A stretch of DNA of 64,000 bases, taken from Eleusine coracana subsp. coracana (Eukaryota; Streptophyta; Magnoliopsida; Poales; Poaceae). The translations under genes were made by a program, and so were the position numbers. Below the pieces are notes generated by a model, which saw nothing but the letters and a program-made list of their open reading frames with translations, made no database searches and was not told the origin of the DNA. Shown here in pieces: positions 49,199 to 60,759 of this stretch. The stretch covers positions 70,172,403 to 70,236,402 of the forward strand of contig CM064426.1 of the NCBI GenBank assembly GCA_032690845.1, in the 5' to 3' direction. Numbering within the stretch: the first letter of the stretch is position 1; every line of letters starts with the position of its first letter.

Positions 49199-49765
49199 AT
49201 GCCCATCAACGGGGGGATCTCACTCCTCGTCCTGGCCACCCTCGCCGCCGCGCTCTGCTTCCACACTACCGGCGGCGCGGCCGCCGCCGGCGTCGATACG
49301 GTGGCTGACTCGTGCGCCGCGATCCGCGATTTCGTGGACGCCGGCTTCTGCGCGTCGCGCCTCCGCTCCATGCCCGGCGCCGCCACCGCCGACCGCCACG
49401 CGCACCTCCTCTTCGCCGCCGACCTCGCCGCGGCCAGCGGCGCCTCCGCGCGCGACGCCGCCGTTTCCATGGCGCGCTCCGACGAGCTCCACCACGACCC
49501 GGCGGCGCGCGACGCGCTGGAGGCGTGCGGGCTCCTGTACGGGTCCGGGTCGGTGCCGGCGTTGCGTCTGCTTCACCGATACGCGGCAGCGCGGAGCTGG
49601 GCCGCGGCCAAGTCGCTGCTGCCGCTCACAGGCCACGCCGGGATCGGCTGCGATGCCGCGCTCGCCGGCGCGCCACCGGCGGCCAAGTTGAGGATGGTCG
49701 GCGCCAACCACGAGTTTGACCAGCTCGCCACCATGGCAACCGCGCTGCTCATCGCCGTCATCTAA
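49199..49765 (+). CDS. Pectin methylesterase/invertase inhibitor family protein, gene C
   Basis: A single-exon ORF of 188 residues with a signal peptide (LLVLATLAAALCFHTTG) and a PMEI-type domain. The four structural Cys occur in VADSCAAI, AGFCASRL, LEACGLLYG and GIGCDAAL. Helical Ala/Leu-rich repeats lie between them, and the C-terminus is EFDQLATMATALL. It is predicted to be apoplastic and to act on a pectin methylesterase or invertase. It differs in sequence class from genes A and B. The start at 49199 is supported by the signal peptide and by the same start in the 53025 copy. Upstream, GAACCGAATCACCGATCCAC is shared with that copy, and an AGCATATGCAGG possible TATA lies about 80 bp before the ATG. 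The divergent partner gene is missing. Confidence 0.85.
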   Translation: MPINGGISLLVLATLAAALCFHTTGGAAAAGVDTVADSCAAIRDFVDAGFCASRLRSMPGAATADRHAHLLFAADLAAASGASARDAAVSMARSDELHHDPAARDALEACGLLYGSGSVPALRLLHRYAAARSWAAAKSLLPLTGHAGIGCDAALAGAPPAAKLRMVGANHEFDQLATMATALLIAVI

Positions 49766-49789
49766 CTGAGTTAGATGACATATGAAAAA

Positions 49790-50560
49790 GAGTTCTTTCG
49801 GGTTCAATGCACATTATATTCACATTTTGATTTTTTTACTTATTGTTGTTACGACAACATTTTTAATAGTGTCTTTTAATGATAAACCTGGAGCATATAC
49901 TCCTTAGACATCAAGAAAGAAAGCAAGGACCTGAATAAACTTTGGAGTAATTGTTAAACTGATAATTTGGGTACACCTTTTAGAAAGCAAAACTAAAATA
50001 TTTCAGCGAGTCAAAAAATCAGAACGAGGTTTTGTTGTTTCTCAAAATATCCCAAAAATTTCTTGCATCTCATGTTCATTGGCATGATGCAGTGTTGATT
50101 TAGTAACGTGTATTTGTATGCCACTCCAGCTTTAGCATTAATACAAAGATCTTTAAAAAAACTAGTGTTAGTGATGGTAATGGAATCAAGATTTATAAAC
50201 TTATTATTTATTCTCATTATGGATGAATGATTATTTACCATGGTTACATAATAATATAATTGTGACATTTTATATGGTACCTATAGAGAATACAAAGCTT
50301 AAAAATTTAATAATCTAACCATGATATAGTATGACAATCCGTGCTAGGCTTGTATATTTATGCCATGAATTATTAAATTTATAAATAATCATGTACTATA
50401 GTGTTTCTCTTAGCTTAAGACATTTTATCAATAGCATTCTAATATGTTCGGTTTAGACTAATATTTAAATTTTATTTTGTAAATGTTGTTGGACAATACT
50501 AAGTCAATAATGCTAAATTTTATTGAATTTGTAAATGTTGTTGTACAATAGTTACTCGAT
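49790..50560. repeat. Duplicated 3' flank of plus-strand PMEI genes, copy 3
   Basis: Almost the same as 45830-46600 at the start (GAGTTCTTTCGGGTTCAATG) and then diverging. It includes AT-rich non-coding sequence only. Confidence 0.75.
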
Positions 50561-51395
50561 TATGTACTATAGCCGATTACTTTAAAAAAAGTTAATTGAA
50601 TTTTGGTCAGTTTCAAAAAATCATAAATTTGTTTTCCAAATAACTATAATTCAATTTGCTGTCATAATTAATATATCTAAGAATAATGGAAATGTTTCAT
50701 ATCAAAATTGGAGCAATCGTGCAAACTATTGAAAAAAACAGGGGCTATGGTATATATGCCTTTTACAATATGATTTGACACCGTTAAATCCTTCTAACAG
50801 AATAAGAGCAAACGAAGACTTTAATGTGAAGACGCATGGATAACCATGCAAAATGGAAAGGATGAGGTAAATTCATAGTTGGAGTTGAAAGCAAGGGCAA
50901 CTATATAATTGGCTCATAATTTAAAAATGAAGAGAGTATATAGCCTTAAATGCTGTTGTGAGGTTGTCTGAATTTTTTTTTCTTTTAAAAATGCATAACT
51001 AACATTAGTAATTAAGCGGATGGATAGCAGCCGTGTCTTGTATTTCAATGTTTTTATTTAAAAATAATTTGAGATGTCTCCTTGCGGTCTTCATTTATGT
51101 TGGATGGTCCTTTGGTTGGAGAATTAATATCTGAGCTCCTAGCTTCCTAGCGAGCCATCCTGAATGAAGCTTAATTCCTGGATGGATTGTGGATAAGAGT
51201 TGATCGATTTCTGCAAATTCTTCACAAGATAAGCATGAACGAAGATGCTGCTGCCCAGTCGCTTTCTCCGTATTCCATCGTACGCAAACTTTGCTGATAC
51301 TGTTATTACAACGAGTCATGACAGGCGCACACTTTATTGCCTTAGCCTTATTATTGGCATGGCTAGCCGTGGTTCGATCGATCGGCAAGGTCTGG

Positions 51396-51983
51396 TCAGT
51401 TGGTGGTGGCGGCCGCCATGTACGCCACGACGGCGTGCGCGACGAAGGCCATGTCGCTGAACTGCCCGTTCTCCGGTGGTACGGCCGCCGCTGCTGTCCC
51501 CTCCATCACGCCCTCGCACGCCGGGGCGGCGTACTGTGTTGCCTGGATAACCTCCCGCGCGCCGCGGTACCGCCGCGCCGCCACCGACGCCGCCGTCCAC
51601 CGGAGCGCCGGCACCGCGCCGCCGTACAGCTCCAGGCACGACGCCCACGTCGTCGCGTTGTTGTTGTCGGCGCCGGCGGCGGAGGAGGACTGGATGATGC
51701 TGCCTTGCGCCGCGGTGGCGTTCCGCGCCGCCAGCCTCGCGGCGAGCGCGGCCACGGCGTGGGCGTCGTGGACGGCGGCGGCGTGGCAGGGGTCAGAGGC
51801 GTCGGAGCAGAGCGCGGCGAGGCAGAGGGTTGGAGTGACGTAGTAGCCGCCCAGGCTGCCGCACACGGTTTCTAGCGCTGACCTCGTCGTCGTCGTCGTC
51901 TTGACGGCGCCGGAGTCCCCATGGACGACGACGGCGAGGACGAGGAGCAAGAGGAGCTGGGCGGGGATTGTGGTGCGGCTCAT
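51396..51983 (-). CDS. Pectin methylesterase/invertase inhibitor family protein, gene B
   Basis: A single-exon ORF of 195 residues from the ATG at 51983 (MSRTTIPAQ, then LLLLLVLAVVVHG as signal peptide). An upstream in-frame ATG at 52100 exists but would bury the signal peptide, so I prefer 51983. The PMEI domain and Cys pattern are as in gene A. From LGGYYV through to the last few residues the two proteins are identical, while the signal peptides and extreme C-termini differ. It is divergently paired with the frameshifted gene at 53025, 1.04 kb away across a shared spacer. The likely role is inhibition of a cell-wall pectin methylesterase or invertase. Confidence 0.87.
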   Translation of the reverse strand: MSRTTIPAQLLLLLVLAVVVHGDSGAVKTTTTTRSALETVCGSLGGYYVTPTLCLAALCSDASDPCHAAAVHDAHAVAALAARLAARNATAAQGSIIQSSSAAGADNNNATTWASCLELYGGAVPALRWTAASVAARRYRGAREVIQATQYAAPACEGVMEGTAAAAVPPENGQFSDMAFVAHAVVAYMAAATTN

Positions 51984-52089
51984 GGTGGGTTGGGTTGGGT
52001 GGTCTACTCTGTCTTGACCACCCGTTTCAGGTGCGTGTTCGCCGATGTGATGAATGTGGTGGTGCGGCGGGCCATGCTTTTTGAGGAGC

Positions 52090-52900
52090 CTCGCGCGCAC
52101 TTGTGTGTTGCCTGCCGCTGCGTTTTCTCAACGGCCGTAGACTGTAGTGCCAAACCTCCATCACCTTCCATACTAGTAGTAATCGCTGGATTATATTCGT
52201 CTCATCAGAGAAGACATCACTGAACCTCTGTTGTTCTCTCATCACGAGCTGCGTGACGGCACTCTGCTTGTGCCCATCCAGCAAGCACCGCTGCTGGATC
52301 AGCGCAAAGGATCACATTATATTACAAAGCCGCCCAAAATTTGGTTTCCTCTGTTCAATGCGATAAAACGGATGGACACCAATGATGCAGTTGTACCCAG
52401 GCTTTGGTTGTACCCTGCTTCCACGCAGTTGTGAAACTGAAACCGGCCACCGGCCACCAGCCAAACTACCTCGGTCCTCTCTGCAGAACTCGTGAATCCG
52501 TCGATTCTATTCAATGAAAAGTTTGGCCGCCATGGGCATGGATCCGGCTGGGGCTTGGACCATGGAAGCATGGACTTGTGGTTGCAGACGGAAGAGGAGT
52601 AAATACATGCCGGCTTGACCGTTGGCTAGCTTGGTGCCGCCGACCAAATCGGTCGTTTCCCTTCTTCCTCGCAAGGTATAATGTTTTCCCTTTTCATTGA
52701 TGATGGATCACTCTAGCGCAGTGCGTCCTCTTTTTTGCTTTAATCAACGGAGAAAGAAATTAAAGCCATGCCACAACTTCATTAAACTGATCAGGCAATG
52801 CTGGTTGATCATCTCAAGTCTGACCTCTTGTGAGTAGTAAATGGTGACGGTTGAAAGGAGGAGGAGAGAGCACAAACCGGGTGAACATCAACCATCCCGC
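52090..52900. promoter_or_regulatory. Shared spacer / bidirectional promoter region of PMEI unit 4
   Basis: Lies between the 5' ends of gene B (minus) and gene D (plus). It contains the same ordered blocks as 43268-43600, 48421-48830 and 39580-39720 (TTTTCTCAACGGCCGTAGACTG, CAGCAAGCACCGCTG, CCGGCCACCAGCCAA). A possible TATA (AGCATATACAGG, 52941) lies just downstream of it and upstream of gene D. Promoter function is inferred from position. Confidence 0.5.
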
Positions 52901-53024
52901 CACTTCAGCGTCTGCTGGACAGAAAAAAGGGCACAGCCATAGCATATACAGGAGTGAAAACTGAACCGAATCACCGATCCACAGAGAGAGGCAGCAGGCA
53001 GCAGAACATACTAGTACCAGAGCC

Positions 53025-53593
53025 ATGCCCATCGCCGGGTGGACCTCGCGCCTCATCCTGACCACCCTCGCCGCCGCCGCACTCTGCTTCCACGCCACTG
53101 ACGGCGCTGGCGTCGACACGGTGGCCGACTCGTGCGCCGCGATCCGTGACTTCGTCGACGCCGGCTTCTGCGCCTCGCGCCTCCGCTCCGCTCCGTGCGC
53201 GGCGCCGCGACCGCCGACCGCCACGCGCATCTCCTCTTCGCCGCCGACCTCGCCGCGGCCAGCGGCGCCTCCGCGCGCGACGCCGCCATTTCCATGGCGC
53301 GTGACGAAGAACTTGACCCGGCGGCGCGCGACGCCCTGGAGGCGTGCGGGCACCTGTACGGCTCCGGCTCCGTGCCGGCGCTGCGTCTGCTTCGGCAGTA
53401 CGCGGCGGCGCGGACCTGGGCCGCGGCCAAGTCGCTGTTGCCGCTCACGGGCCACGCCGGGATCGGCTGCGACGCCGCGCTCGCTGGCGCGCCACTGGCG
53501 GCCAAGTCGAGGATGATGGGCGCCAACCACGAGTTTGACCAGCTCGCCACCATGGCAACCGCGCTGCTCAACCTCAACGCCGTCGTCGCATAG
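53025..53593 (+). pseudogene. PMEI/invertase inhibitor, gene D, broken by a 5-bp duplication
   Basis: A close copy of gene C with signal peptide and VADSCAAIRDFVDAGFCASRL in the first frame. After residue about 55 the frame is lost, because CTCCG occurs three times in tandem at 53181-53195 where gene C has two. The rest of the domain (SMARDEEL, LEACGHLYGSGS, GHAGIGCDAAL, EFDQLATMATALL) is intact in the shifted frame, to a stop at 53591-53593. The first frame alone runs to 53516 as an unrelated Arg/Pro-rich tail. The only lesion I see is this slippage, so loss looks recent. A sequencing or assembly error cannot be excluded. Confidence 0.85.
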
Positions 53594-54962
53594 CCGCTGC
53601 GCGCGGCTTTGACGTACTGCCCGTGGTCAAGCTCCGCGTACGTTCTGACGTGACGTGGCACGTGCACCGACTTTTACTACAGAATCACAGATGATTAGTG
53701 AGAGAAATTCACTGCCTTCTTGTTTACAGCAGTGGTGTCTTTCCAGGCGACTCAGCTCGCCCCATGTACGAACACGAACAATGCCGGTTTTTTTTTGGGT
53801 GTTTTCAGATCGTCTACAATTACACAAAACGCCTGCCCGGGATAGATGTGTATTCTGTTCACCGAAAGAATGCATATACGTATACGGTAATGTGTGACAG
53901 ATTCGCTCTGTTACTTCTTCAGTGTAGTGGGAACAGTGCAACTCACGGGATTGTTCTCAAGGTTTTCAGGGCGACAAACCTGATATGCGCATCCGCAGGG
54001 CGACTTGGGTCTCGTGATCATGAAGAAGGCTGTCGTCCAAGCACCAAAGTGGGCGGCGCCCATGCAACGGAGAGCAGCGAATGAATGCAGGGATAGATGG
54101 AACTTTGGCCTGAACCTTTGCTAATTAAGCTCAGCGCCTCAACCCTAACAATTCATTGGCTAAACAAAACCAAACAACCAAGACCAGGTTCGTTGGCTAC
54201 TCAAAATAGTATTATTATAAACTGTGAGTTGAAGTCTCTTTGAATCCTTGATGGCATTTATTGAGTTGGCTAATGTCGTAGCCCGTACACATACATGGTG
54301 ACTGATAGCAATCACATCAACACCACAGTTCACATATTCCACAACATCCTCAACTTTCCTCAAGCATGAAGACAAGTCGTAGTTGAATAACATGTCTCTC
54401 CACGGAGAATGTGATCGACGAACGGCGGCATGCGGCGACGATGAATGGTCTCCATGGCGGCGATGCACGGTCCTCTCAACTCCGATCTTCTCAGTGGCTC
54501 GACAACCAGCGGTGTGCCCATGATGCCGTTCTTCTAGGCACCTCGGCGATGCGATCGTTTTGCCCCTCCTTTGTAGGAGCAAACAACATCGTTTGGAACT
54601 GGATTCTGCTTCTTTTTCTCATGGTTTATAGAAACTTTATTTACAGAACAGACTTGGATTCTGCAATAGGCTTGGATACTTTTCTTTTACGTAACAGACT
54701 CAACCAAAAGCTATTCAGAATAACCGAGAGGGGTAGAATAACAGGGCGGCCGACGCCACCTTAAATCATTAGTTGTAGAGATTACTAAGACAACAAATCT
54801 GGTTTAAATATGTAGCCACTAGCCAGACGACCAGTGTTTTGGTGTTCATCCGTTCACTCTTCCATCTAGTGAAGTTGGTCCGTGCGGTGAAAACACTCAA
54901 AATACGGTGGGGTCCACCTCTGTTTCAGCTCATAAACGCACCGCCTGATTTGACCCATAAAG
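53594..54962. other. Downstream region, no supported gene
   Basis: A minus-strand frame at 54160-54582 contains KVEDVVEYVNCGVDVIAIS, which looks protein-like, but I recognise no family and see no start context. Otherwise nothing. Confidence 0.4.
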
Positions 54963-57002
54963 AGCATCTCTAGTGGAGGCTCTTCAATGGAGCCTCTTAG
55001 TATTCTTTGAGCACCTTTATAATGGGCTGGGATTAATATGTGCCCTTTATTTTTATTGATCTGATGGCTTAGGTTAAATTATACTACATTGAACCTTTAA
55101 GTAGTATGAAGTAGTATATCAATATAGTATGAAGTGGTATGAACATTATTGAAAAAAAATAATAGCAGATCATAATTATTTTAATCTTTTAGGATAATTT
55201 GAAATAGTAATTGTTAAAACAAAATTTAAAAAACTATCATTTTTTTCAAATGATGACTTCTCCGTTTCTTTCTCTTCCCCGTCGTGTTCTTCCTTCTTCT
55301 CCTCATGTCTGTCGGTGGATCCTGCAGCACTCGGTGGTCGCGGATTGCCCGCCGGCAGTTGGCAACGGCAGAGGCATGCTGAGCGTGGACGGCGACGTTG
55401 GCGCTACTGGCGCTGTGAGGATCTGACGGCGGCTGCGGCGGCAGCGACTGCGCCAGCGCTGCAAGTATCTGACGTCGATGGAAGGCCTGCTGAGACGTGC
55501 GTCATTCCGTGTCATCGCTGTGAAGATCCAGCTCCGACAGCAGCGGCAGCCCTACCAGAAACCGGCAGTAGAAACGTTGTTTGCCTTTTTCCTTTTTTGA
55601 TCGGCAACACTGTTGTTTGCTTTGGGCTGTTTGATCGATAACGTTTCCATAAAAAGTCTAATAACGTTACTGCCCTGCGTGGTGGCATATGGCATAATTA
55701 ATTAATTAAGCCAGTCAATTATAATCATATCCTTCTAAATGAACGGCTGGATTAAGATTATACTACTTTGAGCCTTAAAGTAGTATAGTCCACCGTAATA
55801 GAAGTTAGATCTCACTTTTTATCAGTCAAATTTTGTTCCCAACTCTCATTTCTCTCCAGGCAGATGGGGCCCACTCGTTATTGACACAAACATCACTTAC
55901 AAGTTGGACCTCCCTGTCATTGAGACAAAACAATGCTCGGGCTTATTCACGCGGCGGCGTTGATTGCCGAGGGGGCGGCACAAACCTCGCCCGGAAGGGG
56001 GGGAGGGGGGACCAAGAATCATGGCCCGTGACCACACCACGGATGGCGCCGCCAAGCTTGAGCGGACGCAAGACCCGGGGCACAGCTCGAGGGGATGGCG
56101 AGCTCGAGCCACGCTTGGGGCAGGCCGGAGGCTACGGTCGGCACCTACGCGCTACCCAGGCATGGTGGCGACCTCGCCTTGCTAGCTTCCGCGGTGCGGA
56201 TCTGCAGCCTCGATGAGAGCTTGACCGGCCACCGTGTCTCCCCAATTGGCCACTTGTGCTGTAGGAGTGGCGGGCCATGAGAGGAGGAGTCGCTGTCTGC
56301 CGGAGGGGTGAGCAGATTGGCGAGATCTCAGCATCGGGGCGAGCAGGAGGGTAGAGGGGCGAGCATGAGGGCAAAGGGGCTCGCAGGAGGGTGGAGCGGA
56401 GGAACGGTGGCCTTGGCGGGATCTTGGAGGGTGGAGGGGTGCACAGGAGGCCGATATCTCAGCGTCGCCCGCGCCAGGGGGGGGGGCTGCTGCCCCCACG
56501 AGATCCGCCAGCACCTAGGGCGCCGCCACCGCATACGAAGCTCGGAGAGTAGGCCTCACTCTCTGGCTGCCACCCCTCTCCTGCTCGGCGCCGCCCGTGC
56601 CCGCAACCAGGGCCGCCCTCCATGAGCGTCGTCCACGCCTGGGGATGCTGCTCCACCTACCTTTAGCACCGCCGCACGAGGAGCCGCTGCTCCGCCCACG
56701 CTTCACCTATGGCGAGGCGGCGGTGGCGGCAATTTCTCCTTTCAACAAGCGCAAAGAGAGAGAGAGACGTAGAGAAAAGGAAAAATAAAGAGAAGGGAAA
56801 AAAGAAAAAAAATGAAAAAATGTGGGGCCCATGTTTTGAAAGGGGAATGGTTCGCCTCCAAACTTGAGAGACTGTGGAAGGAATTTGAGAGGACTCCTAA
56901 AATGAGAGCCCAAATAATAGCTCCGCTGGAGTTGATTTATTGAGCTGGACTCGTAAAACATAGAGTAGGAGGGCTCTTTGAGAACCCTACTGGAGATGCT
57001 CT
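54963..57002. mobile_element. TIR transposon with GAGCATCTC ends, non-autonomous
   Basis: The left end AGAGCATCTCTAGTGGAGG and the right end (complement) AGAGCATCTCCAGTAGGG are inverted repeats. Further inverted similarity (GGAGGCTCTTCAA versus GGGTTCTCAAAGAG) continues inwards. The flanks are TAA/AAA-like, as for PIF/Harbinger TWA sites. Subterminal TATACTACNTTGANCCTTNA motifs occur at 55078-55100 and 55758-55782. The interior 55900-56750 is very GC-rich with many overlapping chance frames and no recognised protein. Confidence 0.6.
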
Positions 57003-57586
57003 AAGATACTACTATCACAGATCCAGCTTTCCGCTGGTTTTTGCCTCCTTCCGTTGTTGGATTCTTGGACCATCACTTTTGTTTCAACATGTGGTATTTT
57101 TCTTTGGCTTGTTGTGAAGTTGGAGTAGAGTTTCAAAAATGTCTAATCATTCCATGGCAGGTTGGTTAAGAAAAACATTCCATGACGGTTCATATTGTCA
57201 GATGCTTAAAATGCAAAGCAGGGCAGCCAACCCAAACATAGCAAAGCGATGGAATCGTGACTTCCCATATTGCAGCAGAACGAGATTCTCTTAGCCCATG
57301 CATATATCTATGTTTCATAAATACATTCGCAAACTCAATTGGTTAGGTTTCTAATGGTGGAACTTATGTCTATATAGATTAAAGTTCCCACTTGACAAAG
57401 ATGTTCCATTTACTGAATTATTTTTTAGTGGTGGTTCGACTAGAGAGTTGTCTATGGCGACATGATAGGCATAGCCCACCGAAACGTGTTTATGAGTATT
57501 TATGTTTGTTTGCTGTTTCACCAAAATGGAATTATATATTTATTTAGTTGTTGTTTGCTCTCTATGTAAGACTTTCCTATCAAATA
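57003..57586. other. Intergenic, no gene seen
   Basis: AT-rich spacer between two transposons. I see nothing that can be supported. Confidence 0.5.
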
Positions 57587-58316
57587 CTCCCTCCTTCCAG
57601 GTATATAAGGCGTAACCCTCTGTAGCACCGAGACCAAGGAATTTAACTGCTAATCGTAACTCTTCTCTGTATACGCTTTGATTTCTGCGGGCTCTTAAAA
57701 TCTGCATGGGGATGTCGCGTCATGGGTCCACCACTAACCAACTATGATGCGGGATCACAGCTTAACTCTGCATGCACGCTTTTTGCTCGCCCGCATGCGC
57801 GCGCAAGTCGCCAGCCTTGCCGCGATAATTTCGATCAACCCCGCTAGGCCTGCTGTAAAAAAAAACGAAAAACAAAAATTGTTGTCCCGCCATAATCTTC
57901 TCCCGCCATGGTTTCCATGCTGATCAAAAAATGAAAACGGATTGAGAATCCAGCCCGCCGAAAAAACGAAATCAAAAACTTGCCGCCTGAAACGATTGAA
58001 AACTCTCTGGTGTCGCCGTCGTCGAAAGGAACTGCTCTACTCCAGTGTTATGTAGATGATGGATAGAACTATCGGGAGTTGGGATCGTCTTGCTAGTCAT
58101 GACGTTACTTGCTCCGTATAAAAAGAACAGAAGCTACCGGGTGAACGTGAAGAGGCAGCGAAGAAAGAACCGAAGCAACATGCAAGTTAATGACGTAATT
58201 AAGATTCCTAATACCCAACAGCCATGCACACAACACGAAGGCGTCAACTAACATGCGCCCTATATATCTGGAATTCTATTTCCTACTAATGCGCCTTATA
58301 TACCTGGAAGGAGGGA
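57587..58316. mobile_element. Long Stowaway-like / mariner-derived element
   Basis: The left end CTCCCTCCTTCCAGGTATAT (continuing AAGGCG) is matched by the right end read in complement, TCCCTCCTTCCAGGTATATA. TA precedes the left end. A second, diverged copy of the right TIR (GCGCCCTATATATCTGGAA) lies 45 bp inside, so the right end is doubled. The length of 730 bp is long for a MITE, and no ORF is present. Confidence 0.8.
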
Positions 58317-58580
58317 ATATTCAAATCGGTATTACCATAATCTTTTATCCCACACACTACTTGATTTGAATTTGTTTTCTTCTTTGAAACTTGAATTTGT
58401 ATTATTAATATTGTTTTTTTTTCAAATAGCTTGATAGCATATACCACCTTTGGGGCTCCTATATCTAGCTGTGCTACTATTAGAAGTTTTTTGAAATTCA
58501 TATTATTATTAAGTCTTATATAGTTAATACCTTTAGTACCCAACTTTTTCCCTTTATTATTAAAGAAGGGTGTGTGGGGA

Positions 58581-58602
58581 GGGGGGGGGGGGGGGGGGGG
58601 GG
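58581..58602. repeat. Poly-G homopolymer, 22 bases
   Basis: An uninterrupted run of 22 G, preceded by GTGTGGGGA. A run this long is prone to length error in sequencing. Confidence 0.95.
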
Positions 58603-58684
58603 ATAACCCCTATCGTACCAACCGCCTCTATTGGTATCACTAGTGGTCGCAACATGATCCACCTTTAGAATTGTTCATGGTGGC

Positions 58685-60480
58685 TATTCTTTTTCAGATA
58701 AACCACTAAAATATTGTTAAATGTTTTGGATGCTACTTTGAGACAGAAGTACTCATACTGATATATGACTTCATTCCCAATGGTTCCTTATCCCAAGTTC
58801 TTCATTGTAATACAAATACGGATTTCCATTTGTCATGGGATTAGTGCCTAAGAATTGCCACTGAAACTGTTGGGACTCTTTGTTATCTCGACTTTGCAGC
58901 TTCTTTGTCAGTCTTCCATCATGATATGTCAAGTCATCTAATATACTCCTTGATGCCAACTACACTGCTAAAGTTTCAGATTTTGGAATTTCAAAATCGG
59001 TTACTATTGATCAAACTTATGTTTCGAGCACTAATGCAGAGCATCTAACCATTCTTACATTTGGAGTAAGAAAAATATTCATGTGGACACACTCCATGCT
59101 GATGTGACTGGCGCTAGCCCTCCGAGACTCCTGCGGCATGGCTGGGGGAGAATTGGGGAAAGTGGGAGACACCACCCCTAAATGAACACATCCTCAAAAC
59201 AACACTAATAAAAGAGACGTCCAGGAGTTTAACATCCCTAAGCACGGTTAGTTCTATAACCATACCATTTTTTTTCTATTCTATTTTTATTTTTCTTATT
59301 AAAAAACAAGAAACTCCAGGCGAGGAAAGTTTGAGTCAGGGGCACATGCATTATTTCACAGACCAATGTTTTATTAAAGAAAAATAAAAACAAATTAGAA
59401 AGGGGTAATGGTATGGTTATAAAGCAAACCTTGCTTAAGTGATGTTAAACTCCGGACCTGTTTTAAGGATGACTTCCCTTAGGGGTGGTGTCTCCCCAAT
59501 TCTCCCTGCTGGCTGCACTACTAGTACCAGATCAACAACGTTAACTATAGTTGGACTAATTCACTGCGTTCTTGTTTCTCCTACTGGGATGTTGCATCAT
59601 TGCTAAAGAAATCCATTGTATACCAGACCAATACTTAGATTCCATATTTTTTATTTCTAAAGTAATCAATTTCCTTGTTAGAATAACGAATTTTCACAGT
59701 CGGCAGTGAGGATTGACATTGTGGCCAATGTAAGCCGTGCCCCCCCCTGGCTTAAAAATAGTTTTGAAAAAAACACTAATGGCTAGAACAGTGGTTTTTC
59801 ATTGTTAAAACAATTCAAGGAATAGAAACTTAAATTTAAATAAAATAAAAAAACTAAAACCATATTTTTCATTTTTTGAACTTTAAGTATTTATATTATG
59901 TGGAATCTTATTTTTTTGTATTAATTATAAAGAATTAAATGTATTTGTGAATGAAGTCATAATTTGAAAGAAAAATTGATTTCGAATTGTGAATATAACA
60001 CAAATTTTCTTTGTGACCGGAAACATGGCCTGACCCAACTTTGTTTCGGCCTATAAACCTTATACAAATCATAAATTTCTCTTACCGATCCTTTTTGCTT
60101 TTGGTGGGTGGGGGCAATGGCCCCTAGCCTGCCAGCCTCCCCAAGCGCTATAGCAGGGTTAGACTTTGAAATTTGAAGATTGATTACTATTGATGAAACT
60201 CATGTTTTGTTATATGTTCAAGGCATATTTGGTTACTTAGATCTCGAGCATATACTAGAAATATAAATAAGAAAAGTGATGTATTTAGTTTTGGTGTGGT
60301 CTCATAAGAGAGCCTATTTTTACAAATAACTCGGTCTCAAAACAAAGTCTATGTAGGTATTTTATTGAGGAGTTTAAGGATTCAAAGTGAAGACATACCA
60401 ACAGTGAAGGAAGTAGAGATGACATTATAGACCATGCGAAAGGAAAGGTTGATGAATTTGTATTCAGCTACGGCCAAAAC
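58685..60480 (+). pseudogene. Wall-associated-kinase-like (WAK) protein kinase pseudogene
   Basis: Translated pieces follow the WAK kinase domain in order: INH*NIVKCFGCYFETEVLI and DFIPNGSL (58700-58790); the WD-CLRIATETVGTL region (58835-58885) and a degraded HRD loop (HHDM); after a frameshift SSNILLDANYTAKVSDFGIS with the DFG motif (58930-59000); then TIDQTYVS. The second part, 60190-60450, has FGYLDLEHILE, RKSDVFSFGVV and DIPTVKEVEM, and ends MRKERL. The two parts are separated by about 1.1 kb that includes a MITE. A diverged second copy of the DFG-TIDETHV segment is present at 60160-60215. Several stops occur. It is not functional. Confidence 0.8.
59144..59506. mobile_element. Fold-back / MULE-type MITE inside the WAK pseudogene
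   Basis: The left arm GGGGAGAATTGGGGAAAGTG and the right arm (complement) GGGAGAATTGGGGAGACACC begin inverted repeats of about 120 bp. They share GAGTTTAACATC, ACCTAAGCA-like text and ATAACCATACCATT. The middle is A/T-rich. I could not identify a TSD. Confidence 0.7.
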
Positions 60481-60759
60481 TGATAAGTTGCTATATTCAA
60501 GAGATAAAGACATCATCATCGGTCAATGGTTTATAGTCACGGCGAAATAAGCCAAAGGTGCTAGTCTTGAGCAAGAGTACATTTATATCATCTCTACCGA
60601 GATAGAATTTCTCAATGCAAATATATCTACTTTCACCGTTTCATGATTTTAGCATGTTTTGATGTGCTCTGTGATGTTATAAATTATATTCATTTATTTA
60701 TAATTTATATTCACTATTTAAGATGCCACCTCCATTGACCCGCCGTCTTGACCGTTGGC

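Noticed and set aside
54160..54582. Minus-strand frame with a protein-like segment (EDVVEYVNCGVDVIAIS)
   Set aside because: No family is recognised, the first half is low-complexity, and there is no supporting start or splice context.
56132..56700. Several overlapping frames in both strands of the GC-rich core of the 55-57 kb element
   Set aside because: All are low-complexity and Arg/Pro/Gly-rich with no family signature, which fits chance absence of stops in GC-rich DNA.
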